From Lutibacter sp. B1 (GTDB taxonomy: Bacteria > Bacteroidota > Bacteroidia > Flavobacteriales > Flavobacteriaceae), in NCBI RefSeq assembly GCF_012524075.1, contig NZ_JAAZUI010000003.1, forward strand, positions 1 through 64,000: a stretch of 64,000 bases of DNA. The letters run 5' to 3'. Numbering within the stretch: the stretch's first letter is position 1; each line of letters begins with the position of its first letter. Both the position numbers and the translations under genes were made by a program. Shown one piece after another: positions 36,997-47,100 of the stretch. The notes below the pieces were generated by a model. The model had not been told where the DNA came from. It saw only the letters and a program-made list of their open reading frames with translations, and did no database searches.

Positions 36997-38268
36997 ATGA
37001 ACGTATTAATTTTAGGATCTGGAGGAAGAGAACATGCAATAGCATGGAAAATAGCGCAAAGCAAATTATTAAATAAGCTATTTATTGCACCGGGCAATGC
37101 AGGTACTTTACAAGTAGGAACTAATATTGATATCAATCCAACCGATTTTAATTCATTAAAAAAAATAGTATTAGAAAATAATATTGAGTTGGTTATAGTT
37201 GGGCCGGAAGATCCTTTGGTAAAAGGCGTTCACGATTTCTTTTTAAAAGATGATGAATTAAAAAATATTGCGGTAATTGGACCACAAAAATATGCTGCTC
37301 AATTAGAAGGAAGTAAAGAATTTGCTAAAGAATTTATGTTTCGTCACAATATACCAACAGCCGCTTACAAAAGTTTTACAAAAGCTAATTTAAAAGAGGG
37401 TTATACATTTTTAGAAACTTTAACTCCACCATACGTTTTAAAAGCCGATGGCTTGGCAGCAGGTAAAGGTGTTTTAATTTTAAGCGATTTACAAGAGGCA
37501 AAAAACGAACTAACTGAAATGTTGGCAAACGAAAAGTTTGGAGCTGCAAGCAGTAAAGTTGTTATTGAAGAATTTTTAGATGGTATAGAGTTAAGTTGCT
37601 TTGTTTTAACTGATGGAAAAAGCTATGTTAACTTACCAAATGCAAAAGATTATAAACGTATTGGAGAAGGCGATAAAGGTCTAAATACAGGAGGTATGGG
37701 AGCAGTTTCTCCAGTTCCGTTTGCCAATAACGAGTTTATGGCTAAAGTTGAAGAGCAAGTTATCAAGCCAACCATTGATGGTTTACAAAAAGATGATATC
37801 CCTTATGTTGGTTTTATCTTTTTTGGATTGATAAAAGTTGAAAACGAACCAAAAGTAATTGAATACAATTGCCGAATGGGAGATCCTGAGACCGAAGTTG
37901 TAATTCCGAGAGTAAAAAGCGATTTTCTTGAATTATTAATTGCAGCCGGAAAAAAAGAATTGGGTACAAAAACTATTGAATTTAAAAACGAAAGTGCCTG
38001 TACTGTTATGTTGGTTTCTGGCGGATATCCTGATGCTTATGAAAAAGGAAAAGAAATTACAGGCTTAAATTTGGTTGAAAATTCAATTGCTTTTCATGCC
38101 GGAACAGCAACTAAAAACAATAAGGTTGTAACAAATGGAGGTAGAGTTATTGCTATCACTTCTTATGGAAGCGACTTTAAAGAAGCTTTAAAACAGTCTT
38201 ATCAAAACATTAAAAAAATTAGTTTTGATAAAATGAACTTTAGAAAAGATATTGGTTTTGACCTTTAA
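36997..38268 (+). CDS. purD: Phosphoribosylamine--glycine ligase (GAR synthetase)
   Basis: ATP-grasp enzyme for the second step of de novo purine synthesis; 423 residues, normal length. Blocks: MNVLILGSGGREHAIAWKIA at the N-terminus, IVGPEDPLVKGV, PPYVLKADGLAAGKGVLI, the glycine-rich LNTGGMGAVSPVPF, and EYNCRMGDPETEVVIPR. The C-terminus KDIGFDL is the usual flavobacterial end. The TAA is followed at once by a poly-A run and the start of the glycosyltransferase sequence in the same frame. Confidence 0.97.
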   Translation: MNVLILGSGGREHAIAWKIAQSKLLNKLFIAPGNAGTLQVGTNIDINPTDFNSLKKIVLENNIELVIVGPEDPLVKGVHDFFLKDDELKNIAVIGPQKYAAQLEGSKEFAKEFMFRHNIPTAAYKSFTKANLKEGYTFLETLTPPYVLKADGLAAGKGVLILSDLQEAKNELTEMLANEKFGAASSKVVIEEFLDGIELSCFVLTDGKSYVNLPNAKDYKRIGEGDKGLNTGGMGAVSPVPFANNEFMAKVEEQVIKPTIDGLQKDDIPYVGFIFFGLIKVENEPKVIEYNCRMGDPETEVVIPRVKSDFLELLIAAGKKELGTKTIEFKNESACTVMLVSGGYPDAYEKGKEITGLNLVENSIAFHAGTATKNNKVVTNGGRVIAITSYGSDFKEALKQSYQNIKKISFDKMNFRKDIGFDL

Positions 38269-39315
38269 AAAAAAATTCTTGTAGCCCCATTAAATTGGGG
38301 ATTAGGACATGCAACGCGCTGCATACCTATAATTAATGCTTTGCTAAAAGCAGGTTTTGAACCTATTTTAGCAAGTGATGGAAATGCGTTGTTATTGCTT
38401 CAAAAAGAGTTTCCTTCATTAAAATTTTATACGCTTCCATCATATAACATCAAGTATACAAAAAGCGGTAAAAATTTAAAATTCAAGCTGTTTTTACATT
38501 TTCCTTCCATAATTTCAGCAGTAAAAAAAGAAAAAAAAATTGTACATAAAATCATTTTAAATGAAAACGTTGCCGGAATAATTTCTGACAATAGATTTGG
38601 TGTTTTTAGTAAAAAAGTACCATCGGTTTACATAACTCATCAATTAAATGTGTTATCAGGTAAAAGCACATATTTAACGTCTAAAATTCATCAAAAAATC
38701 ATTAAAAAATACAATCAATGTTGGGTTCCTGATATGGAAGGTAAGGAAAGTCTTTCAGGTGAATTAGGGCATCTTTTAAAACGTAATTTGATGCCTGAAT
38801 ATATTGGAGTGTTAAGTAGGTTTAAACGAAGAAAAACGGTTAAAAAATACAATTTAATGGTGTTTTTATCGGGACCGGAACCACAGAGAACTTTGTTGGA
38901 AAATATTTTGTTGAACAAATTAAAAGATGTTAAAGAACCTGTTTTATTTGTTAGAGGCATTTTGTCTGATGAAACTGAGATTTCTGCACCTGAAAATTTT
39001 AATGTGGTTAATTATTTAAATGGAAATGATTTAGAGATGGCTTTAAATGAGAGCAAATTAATTATTGCTCGTTCAGGCTATTCTACAATAATGGATTTGG
39101 CCGTGTTGGGGAAAAAAGCATTTTTTATTCCAACTCCAGGGCAATATGAACAAGAGTATTTAGCTGAAATTTTAAATGATAAAAGGATAGCGCCTTATGC
39201 AAAGCAACATAAGTTTACGTTAGAAAATTTAAAGAAAGTTGAAAATTTTAATGGATTTAAATCGCATCAAATGAAGTTAGATTTAGATCTTTTCAACCTT
39301 TTCAAGAGTAAATGA
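38258..39315 (+). CDS. Glycosyltransferase (family 28-like) lacking a normal start codon
   Basis: Coding homology begins directly after the purD stop with KKILVAPLNWGLGHATRCIPII, the classical N-terminus of a MurG-like GT28 family, and runs to 39315. It includes ISDNRFGVFSKKVPSVYITHQ, LSGPEPQRTLLENILL and the nucleotide-sugar region ARSGYSTIMDLAVLGKKAFFIPTPGQYEQEYLA. No ATG, GTG or TTG lies in this frame between the purD TAA (38266-38268) and 38341. A TTG at 38258 in the neighbouring frame would give MTFKKKILVAPLNW if the nine-A run (38267-38275) had ten A. Otherwise an ATT at 38275 must serve. The interval given starts at that TTG. The 3' end overlaps the convergent kinase gene by 33 bases. 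Confidence 0.75.
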
Positions 39316-40332
39316 AAACTCTGAACCTTTTTTGTACTCACTTTTAACAAAAATTTGATCTCCATGAGCTTCAACAATATGTTTTACAATAGAAAGCCCT
39401 AAGCCTGAGCCTCCCTGTTCTCTCGACCTACTTTGGTCTACTCTGTAAAAACGTTCAAAAAGTCTTTTTTGGTGCTCTTCTTTAATACCTTCACCATTGT
39501 CTGCTACTCTAATAACTACTTTATCTTTATCAAAAGTCTCAACAGTTGTCATGGTTGTACCTCCAAACCTACCGTATTTTATTGAATTTACAATCAAATT
39601 GGTTAGTACGCGTTCTATTTGCTCAACATCTCCAATAACCATTATAGGATAATCATAATATTTATTAAAAAGCAAAGAAATTTTTCTTTTTTTAGCCTTC
39701 ATCTCGAGTAATTCATAAACATTTTGAATTAACTCTATAATGTTGAATTGTTTTTTATTAAGATTTAAATCGGCAGATTCCAGTTTAGAAATTAAATCTA
39801 AATCTTTTACAATTGCAATTAAACGATCAACGCCTTTATTAGCTCTTTTTAAATATTTATGACTAATTTTTTTATCATCAATAGCACCGCCTGCTAAAGT
39901 TAATAAATAGCCTTGTACGGTAAATAATGGTGTTTTTAACTCGTGTGAAATGTTTCCTAAAAATTCTCTTCTGTAGCCTTCTCTTAAAGTTAATTTTCTA
40001 ATTTGTTGTTGTTTGTTTATTGCAAATTTTCGTACTTCTCTGGAAAGAGTGTCTATGTCGGACGTGATAGATGTATTTTGTAAATCTGTAGAATCTAAAA
40101 TAGCTACACTGTCGTATATTTTTTTAATACGCTGATAAATAAATTTTTCTAAACGGTATTGAATTATAAAAAAAACAAAAGCGTATACAACAATTATATA
40201 AAGTAATATATATTCAATTTTTAACCAAATGCCAAATATTATGTATGATAATAAATATAAAGTTAATGAAGAGAAAAATGTAATATAAGAGGATGACCAA
40301 AATGCAAAAGAGTACGTTTTTTTAATCTTCAT
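39283..40332 (-). CDS. PhoR-like sensor histidine kinase
   Basis: A 349-residue kinase. Two membrane segments (about residues 10-32 and 38-58) with almost no periplasmic loop are followed by a HAMP-like linker, a HisKA domain (REFLGNISHELKTPLFTVQGY) and a HATPase with NLIVNSIKYGR, DNGEGI and GGSGLGLSIVKHIV. The start ATG lies 11 bases inside the end of the response regulator gene, so it is co-transcribed and coupled. The layout resembles PhoR, but without phosphate genes nearby the signal is unknown. The C-terminus overlaps the glycosyltransferase gene tail to tail. Confidence 0.93.
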   Translation of the reverse strand: MKIKKTYSFAFWSSSYITFFSSLTLYLLSYIIFGIWLKIEYILLYIIVVYAFVFFIIQYRLEKFIYQRIKKIYDSVAILDSTDLQNTSITSDIDTLSREVRKFAINKQQQIRKLTLREGYRREFLGNISHELKTPLFTVQGYLLTLAGGAIDDKKISHKYLKRANKGVDRLIAIVKDLDLISKLESADLNLNKKQFNIIELIQNVYELLEMKAKKRKISLLFNKYYDYPIMVIGDVEQIERVLTNLIVNSIKYGRFGGTTMTTVETFDKDKVVIRVADNGEGIKEEHQKRLFERFYRVDQSRSREQGGSGLGLSIVKHIVEAHGDQIFVKSEYKKGSEFSFTLEKVEKI

Positions 40333-41020
40333 CTATAACAAATTTATAACCAACTCCTTTTACTGTTTTAAAATTATCGTCTCCTATTTTTTCTCTAAGT
40401 TTTCTAATATGAACATCAATAGTTCTACCTCCAACCACAACTTCATTTCCCCAAACTTTATCTAAAATATCATCGCGTTTAAATACTTTTCCTGGTTTAG
40501 ACGCTAAAAGTGAAAATAGTTCAAATTCTTTTCTTGGTAAAGAAAGTTTTTCTCCATCTTTAATAATTACATATTCTTCTCTGTCAATAATAATTTCACC
40601 AACATTAACTTTATCAGATGAGGTATCAACTTCATCTATATTAACTCTACGTAAAAGAGCTTTAATTTTGCTTACTAAAACTTTTGGCTTTATTGGTTTT
40701 GTAATATAATCATCGGCGCCAACATCAAAGCCAGCAACTTGAGAATAATCTTCTCCTCGAGCGGTAAAAAATGTTATAAGTACATTTTCTAAGCCTTTGG
40801 TAGCTCTAATTTTTTCACATGCCTCAATGCCATCCATTTCTGGCATCATAATGTCTAAAATTATCAAATGCGGTATTGTTTTTTTTGCAATTTTAAGGGC
40901 TTCAATACCGTTTTTTGCTGTAAATATTTTGTATCCTTCAGTTTTTAAATTGTAACCAACAATTTCTAAAATATCCGGTTCATCATCAACCAACAGAATT
41001 TTTATATCAGAATTTTTCAT
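40322..41020 (-). CDS. PhoB-like (OmpR family) response regulator
   Basis: About 232 residues: a receiver (ILLVDDEPDILEIV, phospho-Asp in LIILDIMMPEMDG, TFFTARGED, ITKPIKPKVL) and a winged-helix DNA-binding domain (LPRKEFELFSLLASKPGKVF, DDILDKVWG, GGRTIDVHIRKLREKIG, VKGVGYKF). The frame is open from a TTG at 41053, but a minus-strand TACTTTTG element covers that codon; the ATG at 41020 gives the expected MKNSDIKILLVDDE. It forms an operon with the overlapping kinase gene. Confidence 0.93.
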   Translation of the reverse strand: MKNSDIKILLVDDEPDILEIVGYNLKTEGYKIFTAKNGIEALKIAKKTIPHLIILDIMMPEMDGIEACEKIRATKGLENVLITFFTARGEDYSQVAGFDVGADDYITKPIKPKVLVSKIKALLRRVNIDEVDTSSDKVNVGEIIIDREEYVIIKDGEKLSLPRKEFELFSLLASKPGKVFKRDDILDKVWGNEVVVGGRTIDVHIRKLREKIGDDNFKTVKGVGYKFVIDED

Positions 41021-41050
41021 ATTTAATGCTATTTTAACAATAAAATCATT

Positions 41051-41058
41051 CAAAAGTA
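41051..41058 (-). promoter_or_regulatory. TAnnTTTG -7 element of the PhoB/PhoR-like operon
   Basis: On the minus strand TACTTTTG, 30 bases before the ATG at 41020. Its position rules out the TTG start of the longer frame. Confidence 0.6.
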
Positions 41059-41108
41059 AACATAAATTGTGATTACCAAATTATAAGTAGTAAACTAATC
41101 AAATTTAT

Positions 41109-41159
41109 AACATTAAGCTAATGTTAAAATTACATTGAATTAATTTAGCGCAAACGCTA
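41109..41159. promoter_or_regulatory. Two palindromes between divergent genes
   Basis: AACATTAAGCTAATGTT (41109-41125, perfect 7-bp arms) and TAGCGCAAACGCTA (41146-41159, perfect 5-bp arms) lie between the response regulator and exonuclease promoters. They look like operator half-site pairs; the factor is unknown. Confidence 0.35.
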
Positions 41160-41219
41160 TTAAAATAACTAAAATAATTTAAAAAGTCTTTTTTTTAGTA
41201 CATTTAAATAAAAAAAGTT

Positions 41220-41936
41220 ATGAATACTAAAATCAATTTTGAAAACATCCTTTTTTTGGACATTGAAACGGTTCCTGAAGTTGAGTTTTTTTCTGATTTA
41301 AATGAAGAAAAACAAGAATTATTTGCGTTGAAAACACAATATCAGCGTAAAGATGAATTATCTCCTGAAGAATTTTATGAACGTGCTGGAATTTGGGCTG
41401 AGTTTGGTAAAATAGTGTGTATATCTGTAGGTTATTTTACCAATTTTAATTCGAGCTCCCGAATGTTTCGTGTTACATCTTTTTTTGGTGATGAAGTAAA
41501 AATTTTAGAAGATTTTAAAGATTTATTGAATAATCATTTTAATAAACCAGCACATGTTTTGTGTGCTCATAATGGTAAAGAATTTGATTTTCCTTATATA
41601 GCCAGAAGAATGATAATTCATCAAATTCAATTACCTGTAAAATTGAATTTATTTGGTAAAAAGCCATGGGAAATACCTCATCTAGATACTATGGAGTTAT
41701 GGAAATTTGGTGATTACAAGCATTTTACTTCATTAAAATTATTAACATCTATTTTAGGGATTCCTTCACCAAAAGATGATATTAGCGGAGCTCAAGTGAG
41801 TGAAGTGTATTATAAGGAAAAGAATATGGACAGAATTGTTACGTATTGTGAAAAAGATACTATTGCAGTTGCTCAATTACTTTTACGATTTAACAATTTA
41901 CCATTACTAGAGGAATTGAATATTATTCATATTTAA
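41220..41936 (+). CDS. Predicted 3'-5' exonuclease related to PolB proofreading domain
   Basis: A 238-residue soluble protein of the DnaQ/RNase H-like exonuclease fold (the DNA_pol_B_exo2-type group). The DEDDy pattern is visible: ExoI LFLDIETVPE (Asp and Glu), ExoII CAHNGKEFDFPYIARR (Asp), and ExoIII YCEKDTIAVAQLLLR (Tyr and Asp). It is a stand-alone nuclease without a polymerase domain; substrate and pathway are unknown. A TACATTTA sequence about 20 bases upstream is close to, but not exactly, the -7 consensus. The REP-like hairpin at 41956 follows shortly after the stop. Confidence 0.85.
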   Translation: MNTKINFENILFLDIETVPEVEFFSDLNEEKQELFALKTQYQRKDELSPEEFYERAGIWAEFGKIVCISVGYFTNFNSSSRMFRVTSFFGDEVKILEDFKDLLNNHFNKPAHVLCAHNGKEFDFPYIARRMIIHQIQLPVKLNLFGKKPWEIPHLDTMELWKFGDYKHFTSLKLLTSILGIPSPKDDISGAQVSEVYYKEKNMDRIVTYCEKDTIAVAQLLLRFNNLPLLEELNIIHI

Positions 41937-41955
41937 AAAAGTGTTTAGTATAAAA

Positions 41956-41980
41956 GATTCCTGCCTTCGCAGGAATGACA
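41956..41980 (-). repeat. REP-like palindrome, copy 1
   Basis: ATTCCTGC-CTTC-GCAGGAAT stem-loop (perfect 8-bp arms) flanked by the GTCA tail. It is inverted relative to the next two copies and lies 20 bases after the exonuclease stop, where it could stabilise the mRNA end. Confidence 0.75.
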
Positions 41981-42068
41981 TTAAATAGATTTTTTTAACT
42001 GATTATTTCTGAAAAAATATGAATTTAAAGAATTTTATTTTATGTGTATTCTATCTAACTTAAACAGC

Positions 42069-42093
42069 TGTCATTCCTGCGTAGGCAGGAATC
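42069..42093 (+). repeat. REP-like palindrome, copy 2
   Basis: Same 25-base unit with the loop GTAG (ATTCCTGC-GTAG-GCAGGAAT), preceded by TGTC. Confidence 0.75.
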
Positions 42094-42196
42094 TCTTAAA
42101 GAGACCACTAATTATTAATAGCGAAAAAGCTATTGTTCTTACATTGTATAAATTTGAGAAGTATAACTTTTTTAATGTAACAATTAATTAAAGAAC

Positions 42197-42221
42197 TGTC
42201 ATTACTGCGAAGGCAGGAATC
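42197..42221 (+). repeat. REP-like palindrome, copy 3
   Basis: Same unit with one C-to-A change in the left arm (ATTACTGC-GAAG-GCAGGAAT), 18 bases before the end of the ABC-F gene. Confidence 0.7.
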
Positions 42222-42238
42222 TATTTATAATTTAAAAA

Positions 42239-44104
42239 TTAAACTTCATCTTCCAATTTAGCAGAGAGCTCTAGCCAACGATCTTCCTTGGTTTCAATAG
42301 AGGTTTTAATTTCCTGTAATTTAATAGAGAGTTCATTAATTTCTTCTCCAGTTAAATTACCTGTAGTAAATAAATTTTCAATTTCTATTTTTTGATTTTC
42401 TAGCTTTTCAATTTCATTTTCAATAGAATCGAATTCTTTTTTTTCATTATAAGACAGTTTGACTTTACTTACTTTTTTTTCTGTTGAATCTATTTTTTTG
42501 GGTTCTGTATCTTCTTCCATAGGTTTAGAATCCTCATACACTCTATAATCGGAATAATTCCCCGGAAAATCTTCAATAACACCATCACCTCTAAAAACAA
42601 ATAAATGATCAACAATTTTGTCCATAAAATACCTGTCGTGAGAAACAACAAGTAAACAACCGGGAAAGTCCAATAAAAAATTTTCCAACACGTTTAGGGT
42701 TACAATATCCAAATCGTTCGTTGGTTCATCTAAAATTAAAAAGTTAGGGTTTTGAATTAAAACAGCACATAAATACAAGCGTTTTTGTTCGCCACCGCTT
42801 AATTTTTCAACAAAATCGTATTGTCTTTTCCTACTGAATAGAAAGCGTTCCAATAGCTGTGCTGCAGAAATTTTACGCCCTTTTGTAAGAGGAATATATT
42901 CTCCAAATTCTTTAATAACTTCAATTACTTTTTGTCCCGGTTTTATTATAATACCATTTTGTGTGTAATACCCAAATTTTATAGTTTCTCCTACAACAAC
43001 TTTACCGGAATCAACAGGTATTTTTTGAGTGATAATATTTAAAAAAGACGATTTTCCTGTTCCGTTTTTACCTATAATTCCTATACGTTCACCACGTTTA
43101 AAAACGTATTCAAACTTATTTAAGATTTGTAAATCGCCAAACGATTTTGAAATATGATGCAGTTCTAAAATTTTAGAACCCATACGTTCCATATCAATTT
43201 CTAATTGTACAACATGGTTGTTTCTGCGCTTATGGGCTTCTTCTTTAATTACAAAAAAGTCGTCAATTCTAGATTTGGACTTGGTGGTTCGGGCTTTAGG
43301 TTGCCTACGCATCCATTCCAATTCTTTTTTAAATAAGTTTTTAGCCTTGTCAATACTAGCTTGCTCTTGCTCTATGCGTTCTTCTTTTTTTTGTAAATAG
43401 TTAGAGTAATTTCCTTTGTAAGTATAAAAACCACCGTTATCTAACTCTACTATTTCATCACAAACCCGTTCTAAAAAATAACGGTCGTGTGTTACCATAA
43501 ACAAGGTTATTTTTTCTTTTTTAAAGTAATTTTCGAGCCATTCAATCATTTCTAAGTCCAAATGATTGGTTGGTTCATCCAAAATCAATAAATCAGGTTT
43601 ATGAATTAAAATAATAGCCAAAGCTAATCGTTTACGTTGTCCACCTGAAAGGTTGCTTACTTTTTGGTCAAGGTTATCGAGTTTTAATTTAAAAAGAATT
43701 TGTTTGTATTGCGTTTCAAAATCCCAAGCGTTTAATCGTTCCATTTTTTCAAAAGCTGCTTGATATGCTTTTTCATCTGAAGGATCTTTCAATGCGTGCT
43801 CGTATTCTTCAATAATTTTTAAAGTAGCATTGTCTGAATTAAAAATAGTTTCTTCAACAGTTAGGGTACTATCTAATACATCTACTTGAGACAAATATTC
43901 AATTTTCAGCCCTTTTCTACAAATTACCTGTCCTGTATCCGGACTACTCACACCCGCAATAATATTTAGCATTGAGGTTTTTCCTGCACCATTTTTAGCA
44001 ATAAATGCAATTTTTTGATCTTTATTTATTCCGAATGAAATATTGCTAAAAAGTTCAACTTCACCATAAGATTTTGAGATATTTTCTACCGATACGTAAT
44101 TCAT
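42239..44104 (-). CDS. ABC-F family ATPase (Uup-like)
   Basis: A 621-residue cytoplasmic protein with two ABC domains and no membrane part. Domain 1 has Walker A AKNGAGKT, signature LSGGQRKR and Walker B LLILDEPTNHLD; domain 2 has GKNGTGKS, LSGGEQKR and FLILDEPTNDLD. A charged linker lies between (about residues 240-300, with RQPKARTTKSKSR), and a C-terminal coiled coil of about 80 residues (YNEKKEFDSIENEIEKLENQ) is typical of Uup. ABC-F proteins act on ribosomes or, for Uup, on replication and ribosome assembly intermediates. A minus-strand TAGTTTTG promoter is 15 bases upstream. Confidence 0.92.
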   Translation of the reverse strand: MNYVSVENISKSYGEVELFSNISFGINKDQKIAFIAKNGAGKTSMLNIIAGVSSPDTGQVICRKGLKIEYLSQVDVLDSTLTVEETIFNSDNATLKIIEEYEHALKDPSDEKAYQAAFEKMERLNAWDFETQYKQILFKLKLDNLDQKVSNLSGGQRKRLALAIILIHKPDLLILDEPTNHLDLEMIEWLENYFKKEKITLFMVTHDRYFLERVCDEIVELDNGGFYTYKGNYSNYLQKKEERIEQEQASIDKAKNLFKKELEWMRRQPKARTTKSKSRIDDFFVIKEEAHKRRNNHVVQLEIDMERMGSKILELHHISKSFGDLQILNKFEYVFKRGERIGIIGKNGTGKSSFLNIITQKIPVDSGKVVVGETIKFGYYTQNGIIIKPGQKVIEVIKEFGEYIPLTKGRKISAAQLLERFLFSRKRQYDFVEKLSGGEQKRLYLCAVLIQNPNFLILDEPTNDLDIVTLNVLENFLLDFPGCLLVVSHDRYFMDKIVDHLFVFRGDGVIEDFPGNYSDYRVYEDSKPMEEDTEPKKIDSTEKKVSKVKLSYNEKKEFDSIENEIEKLENQKIEIENLFTTGNLTGEEINELSIKLQEIKTSIETKEDRWLELSAKLEDEV

Positions 44105-44119
44105 TCAACTTAAATTTTT

Positions 44120-44127
44120 GACAAAAC
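44120..44127 (-). promoter_or_regulatory. TAnnTTTG -7 element of the ABC-F gene
   Basis: On the minus strand TAGTTTTG, 15 bases before the ATG at 44104 and just after the terminator of the M4 protease gene. Confidence 0.5.
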
Positions 44128-44130
44128 TAC

Positions 44131-44164
44131 ATAAAAAAAACCGAGAATTAAGTCTCGGGTTTTA
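44131..44164 (-). terminator. Terminator of the M4 protease gene
   Basis: On the minus strand AAAACCCGAGA, a short loop and TCTCGGTTTTTTTT form a hairpin (one bulged C) with a T-run, about 20 bases after the stop codon. Confidence 0.85.
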
Positions 44165-44184
44165 AAGTAAAATTAAGTTGTTTA

Positions 44185-47100
44185 TTATTCTTTAACTATT
44201 TTGGTTATTATAGATTTTTGTCCGTCATTAACTTCTAAGAAATAAACATCAGGCTTTAAATTTGAAATATTAATGCTTTCTTTATTCCCTTTTCCTGTTT
44301 TTACAACCTGTCCAAGCCTGTTAGAAATTTTGTAGCTCAAATTTTCTTTTTTGTTGAACTTAATTTGAATAGTTTCGGTTGTTGGGTTAGGATATACATT
44401 TAAGTCGGAACCTATTTCAAAACCTAAATCTTCAGAAGGAATAAAAGCTAAAGACGAATTATAATTAACAGTTGTACTGCTAATATTTACAGTATAATCT
44501 TCAACTTCTCCGTAAGTAAATGTTTCGCAAGCAGTTTGAGAAGAATTATATTTCATTGAAACACGCATTCTGGTTTGTCCGCTTACTGCATCTGAAGGAA
44601 TTGTAATATCTGCTGATAAATTTCCTGAACTTGATGAAGATCCTGTAACCATTTTTTCGGCATCGGCAAATGTTCCATCTTGGTTAAAGTCAATCCATAC
44701 AGCCCAATATTCTGTGTAAGAAGAGCTTCTAAAACCTGCACTTATTATAATTTCATTGGTAGTTCCTTTTGCTACAGTTGCAACACTAGATGTATAATCA
44801 GCATAACCACCATCATTACCTGTAGTATTTGTCATCCCTCCAAAAGAAACATAATCAATCCATTCATAAGAAGAATTATTTCCTTTAGAATCACAATAAG
44901 TAATTTGGTTATTTAATGTTGTTACACTCACAGCATTACTGGTATTAGATACATTTCCTGCATCATCTTTAGCTTTAATTGTGAAGCTATAAGTAGTTGC
45001 AGCTGTTAAACCTGTAACTTGATATGTAGTTGTTGTAACTGAGGTTAATAAACTGGTTCCCTGATAGACATCGTAGCTGGTAACAGCCACATTATCTGTA
45101 GCACCACTCCATGATAGATCAACTGTAGTATTTGTTGTATTACTTGCTGTTAAAGTTGGTGCTGTTGGAGCTTGAGTATCTGGAGCTAATGTTGTTACAG
45201 AAACCGTATTGCTGCTTTCAGAAATATTTCCGGCTTCATCTTTTGCTTTAACTGTAAAGCTATAAGATGTATCTGCAGATAAATTTGTAACCTGGTATGA
45301 TGTACCTGTAATAGAAGTTAATAAAGTAGTTCCTTGATAAACATCATATCCCGTAACACCTACATTATCTGTAGCACCACTCCAAGATAAATCAACTGTA
45401 GTCTGTGTAATATTGCTTGATGTTAAAGTAGGAGCAGTAGGCGCTTCTGTATCAGGAGCACCCGTACCTAAAACAACGGTATAATCTTCAACTTCACCAT
45501 AAGAAAAAGATTCGCAAGCTGTTGGAATTGCGTTGTATTTCATAGATACCCTCATTGTTGTGCTTCCTGTTATAGCACTGGTTGGTACTGTAAAAGTTCC
45601 ACTAACAGGTGTTGTTTTTGAAGCTGCATTTGTCCACACTTGTTCTTCTGAATCATCAAAATCACCATCTTTATTATAATCTATCCAAACACTATAACCT
45701 TCACTGTAAACTGTACCGGTCCAAGTTGGTGTAATAGTAATAGTATAGGTATCACCTTTTACTAAATCTGTAGAAATAGAGGTATAATCTGTATAACCGC
45801 TTGATGCTCCTGTACTATTATCAATAGTTCCTAGCTGTACACGACCAATATATTCGTCACTTACACTATTTCCTGCAGAAGTACAATACTCTATAGAAGT
45901 ATCTCCATATTCTTTACCAACACCCACAGCGTAAAAAGCATTGGTAGTGGCAATAACTTCTGCTGAATCTGCGCCGTATAAATCTTCTGCAGATTGAATA
46001 CCAGATGTTCTTGCTTCAGCATAAGTTGAATTTGCTGATAAATAAAGGCTTTCTAATCTAAATGCAATTTGTGCAGCTTTGTCAATTCCAATACCGGTTA
46101 CATTGTAAGAACTTCCAATATCATTAGTTCCAGATTTTCCTTCCGATAAAATATAAAACCAATGATTTAACACTCCTGAATTGGTATGTACACCACAATA
46201 ATCGTTACTAGAGCTAGGAGTACAATTTACATCAACCCAATTAGTACCTCCATAGGTATCTGGCTGCCCTTCATCTTTAGGGTTGCTCATAGATCTTAGA
46301 GCAACACTTGTTGTTCTTCTTTCAATATCTTCACCAATTAACCATATATCTTTTTCAGGAGCAGCGTAAGCTTCTACACAAGCAGCCCAAATATCAGAAA
46401 AGGCTTCATTCATAGCTCCGGATTCTTTTTGATAAGCTAAATCTGCAGTATTTGTACATACTGCATGACCAATTTCATGTGCAGCTACATCTAATGATGT
46501 TAAAATATCAAAATAACCATCACCAACAGTTCCGTCAGAGCTACCATCACCGTAAGTCATTCTTGATCCATCCCAAAAAGCATTGTCATAAGCAGTATCA
46601 TAATGCACATAACTATTAATAGTTGCACCGGCATCATCAAAACTGTTTCTTCCGTGTTTATCTTGCCAATAATCATAAGTCATTTCCGCACCCCAATGTG
46701 CGTCTAATGCGCCATTGTCTTTGGCAGTGTTATCCCATTCTGCTGCAGTCCAATTATTATCATTATCACTAAAATCAACAGCAGAGCTATAATTGGTACC
46801 TTCATTCATATCATAAGTTTTAATACCATTGCCTCGGGTAATATCACTTAAAATATAACTACCACTGCTTGAAGATGTTTCAATGGTTTTTGTGCCGCTA
46901 TATCTTGTGGCAGCATTTCCCGCAGTTAATAATTTATCGGCACTTTTAGCTTTGGTTACTTTAGAGTAGTATTCTTCAAAATCTATTCCTAATAAATTAT
47001 CAGCATGTTTGATAATGGCATTATAAAATAAAATTTCACCATTTTGAGCATCAACATAAACAAATCCTCTACTTATTGGTTTTGTTGCATAAATATCGAA

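Larger units (their letters stand above)
41981..42238. other. Intergenic region holding three REP-like hairpins
   Basis: No gene is seen in 41937-42238, between the 3' ends of the convergent exonuclease and ABC-F genes. Apart from the three REP-like copies (41956, 42069 and 42197) it is featureless AT-rich sequence. Confidence 0.6.

Noticed and set aside
36997-39315. PurD-glycosyltransferase bifunctional fusion through stop-codon readthrough
   Set aside because: The frames do match across the TAA, but PurD ends with its normal C-terminus and no readthrough context is evident; a missing A or an unusual start is simpler. Kept only as an alternative in the finding.
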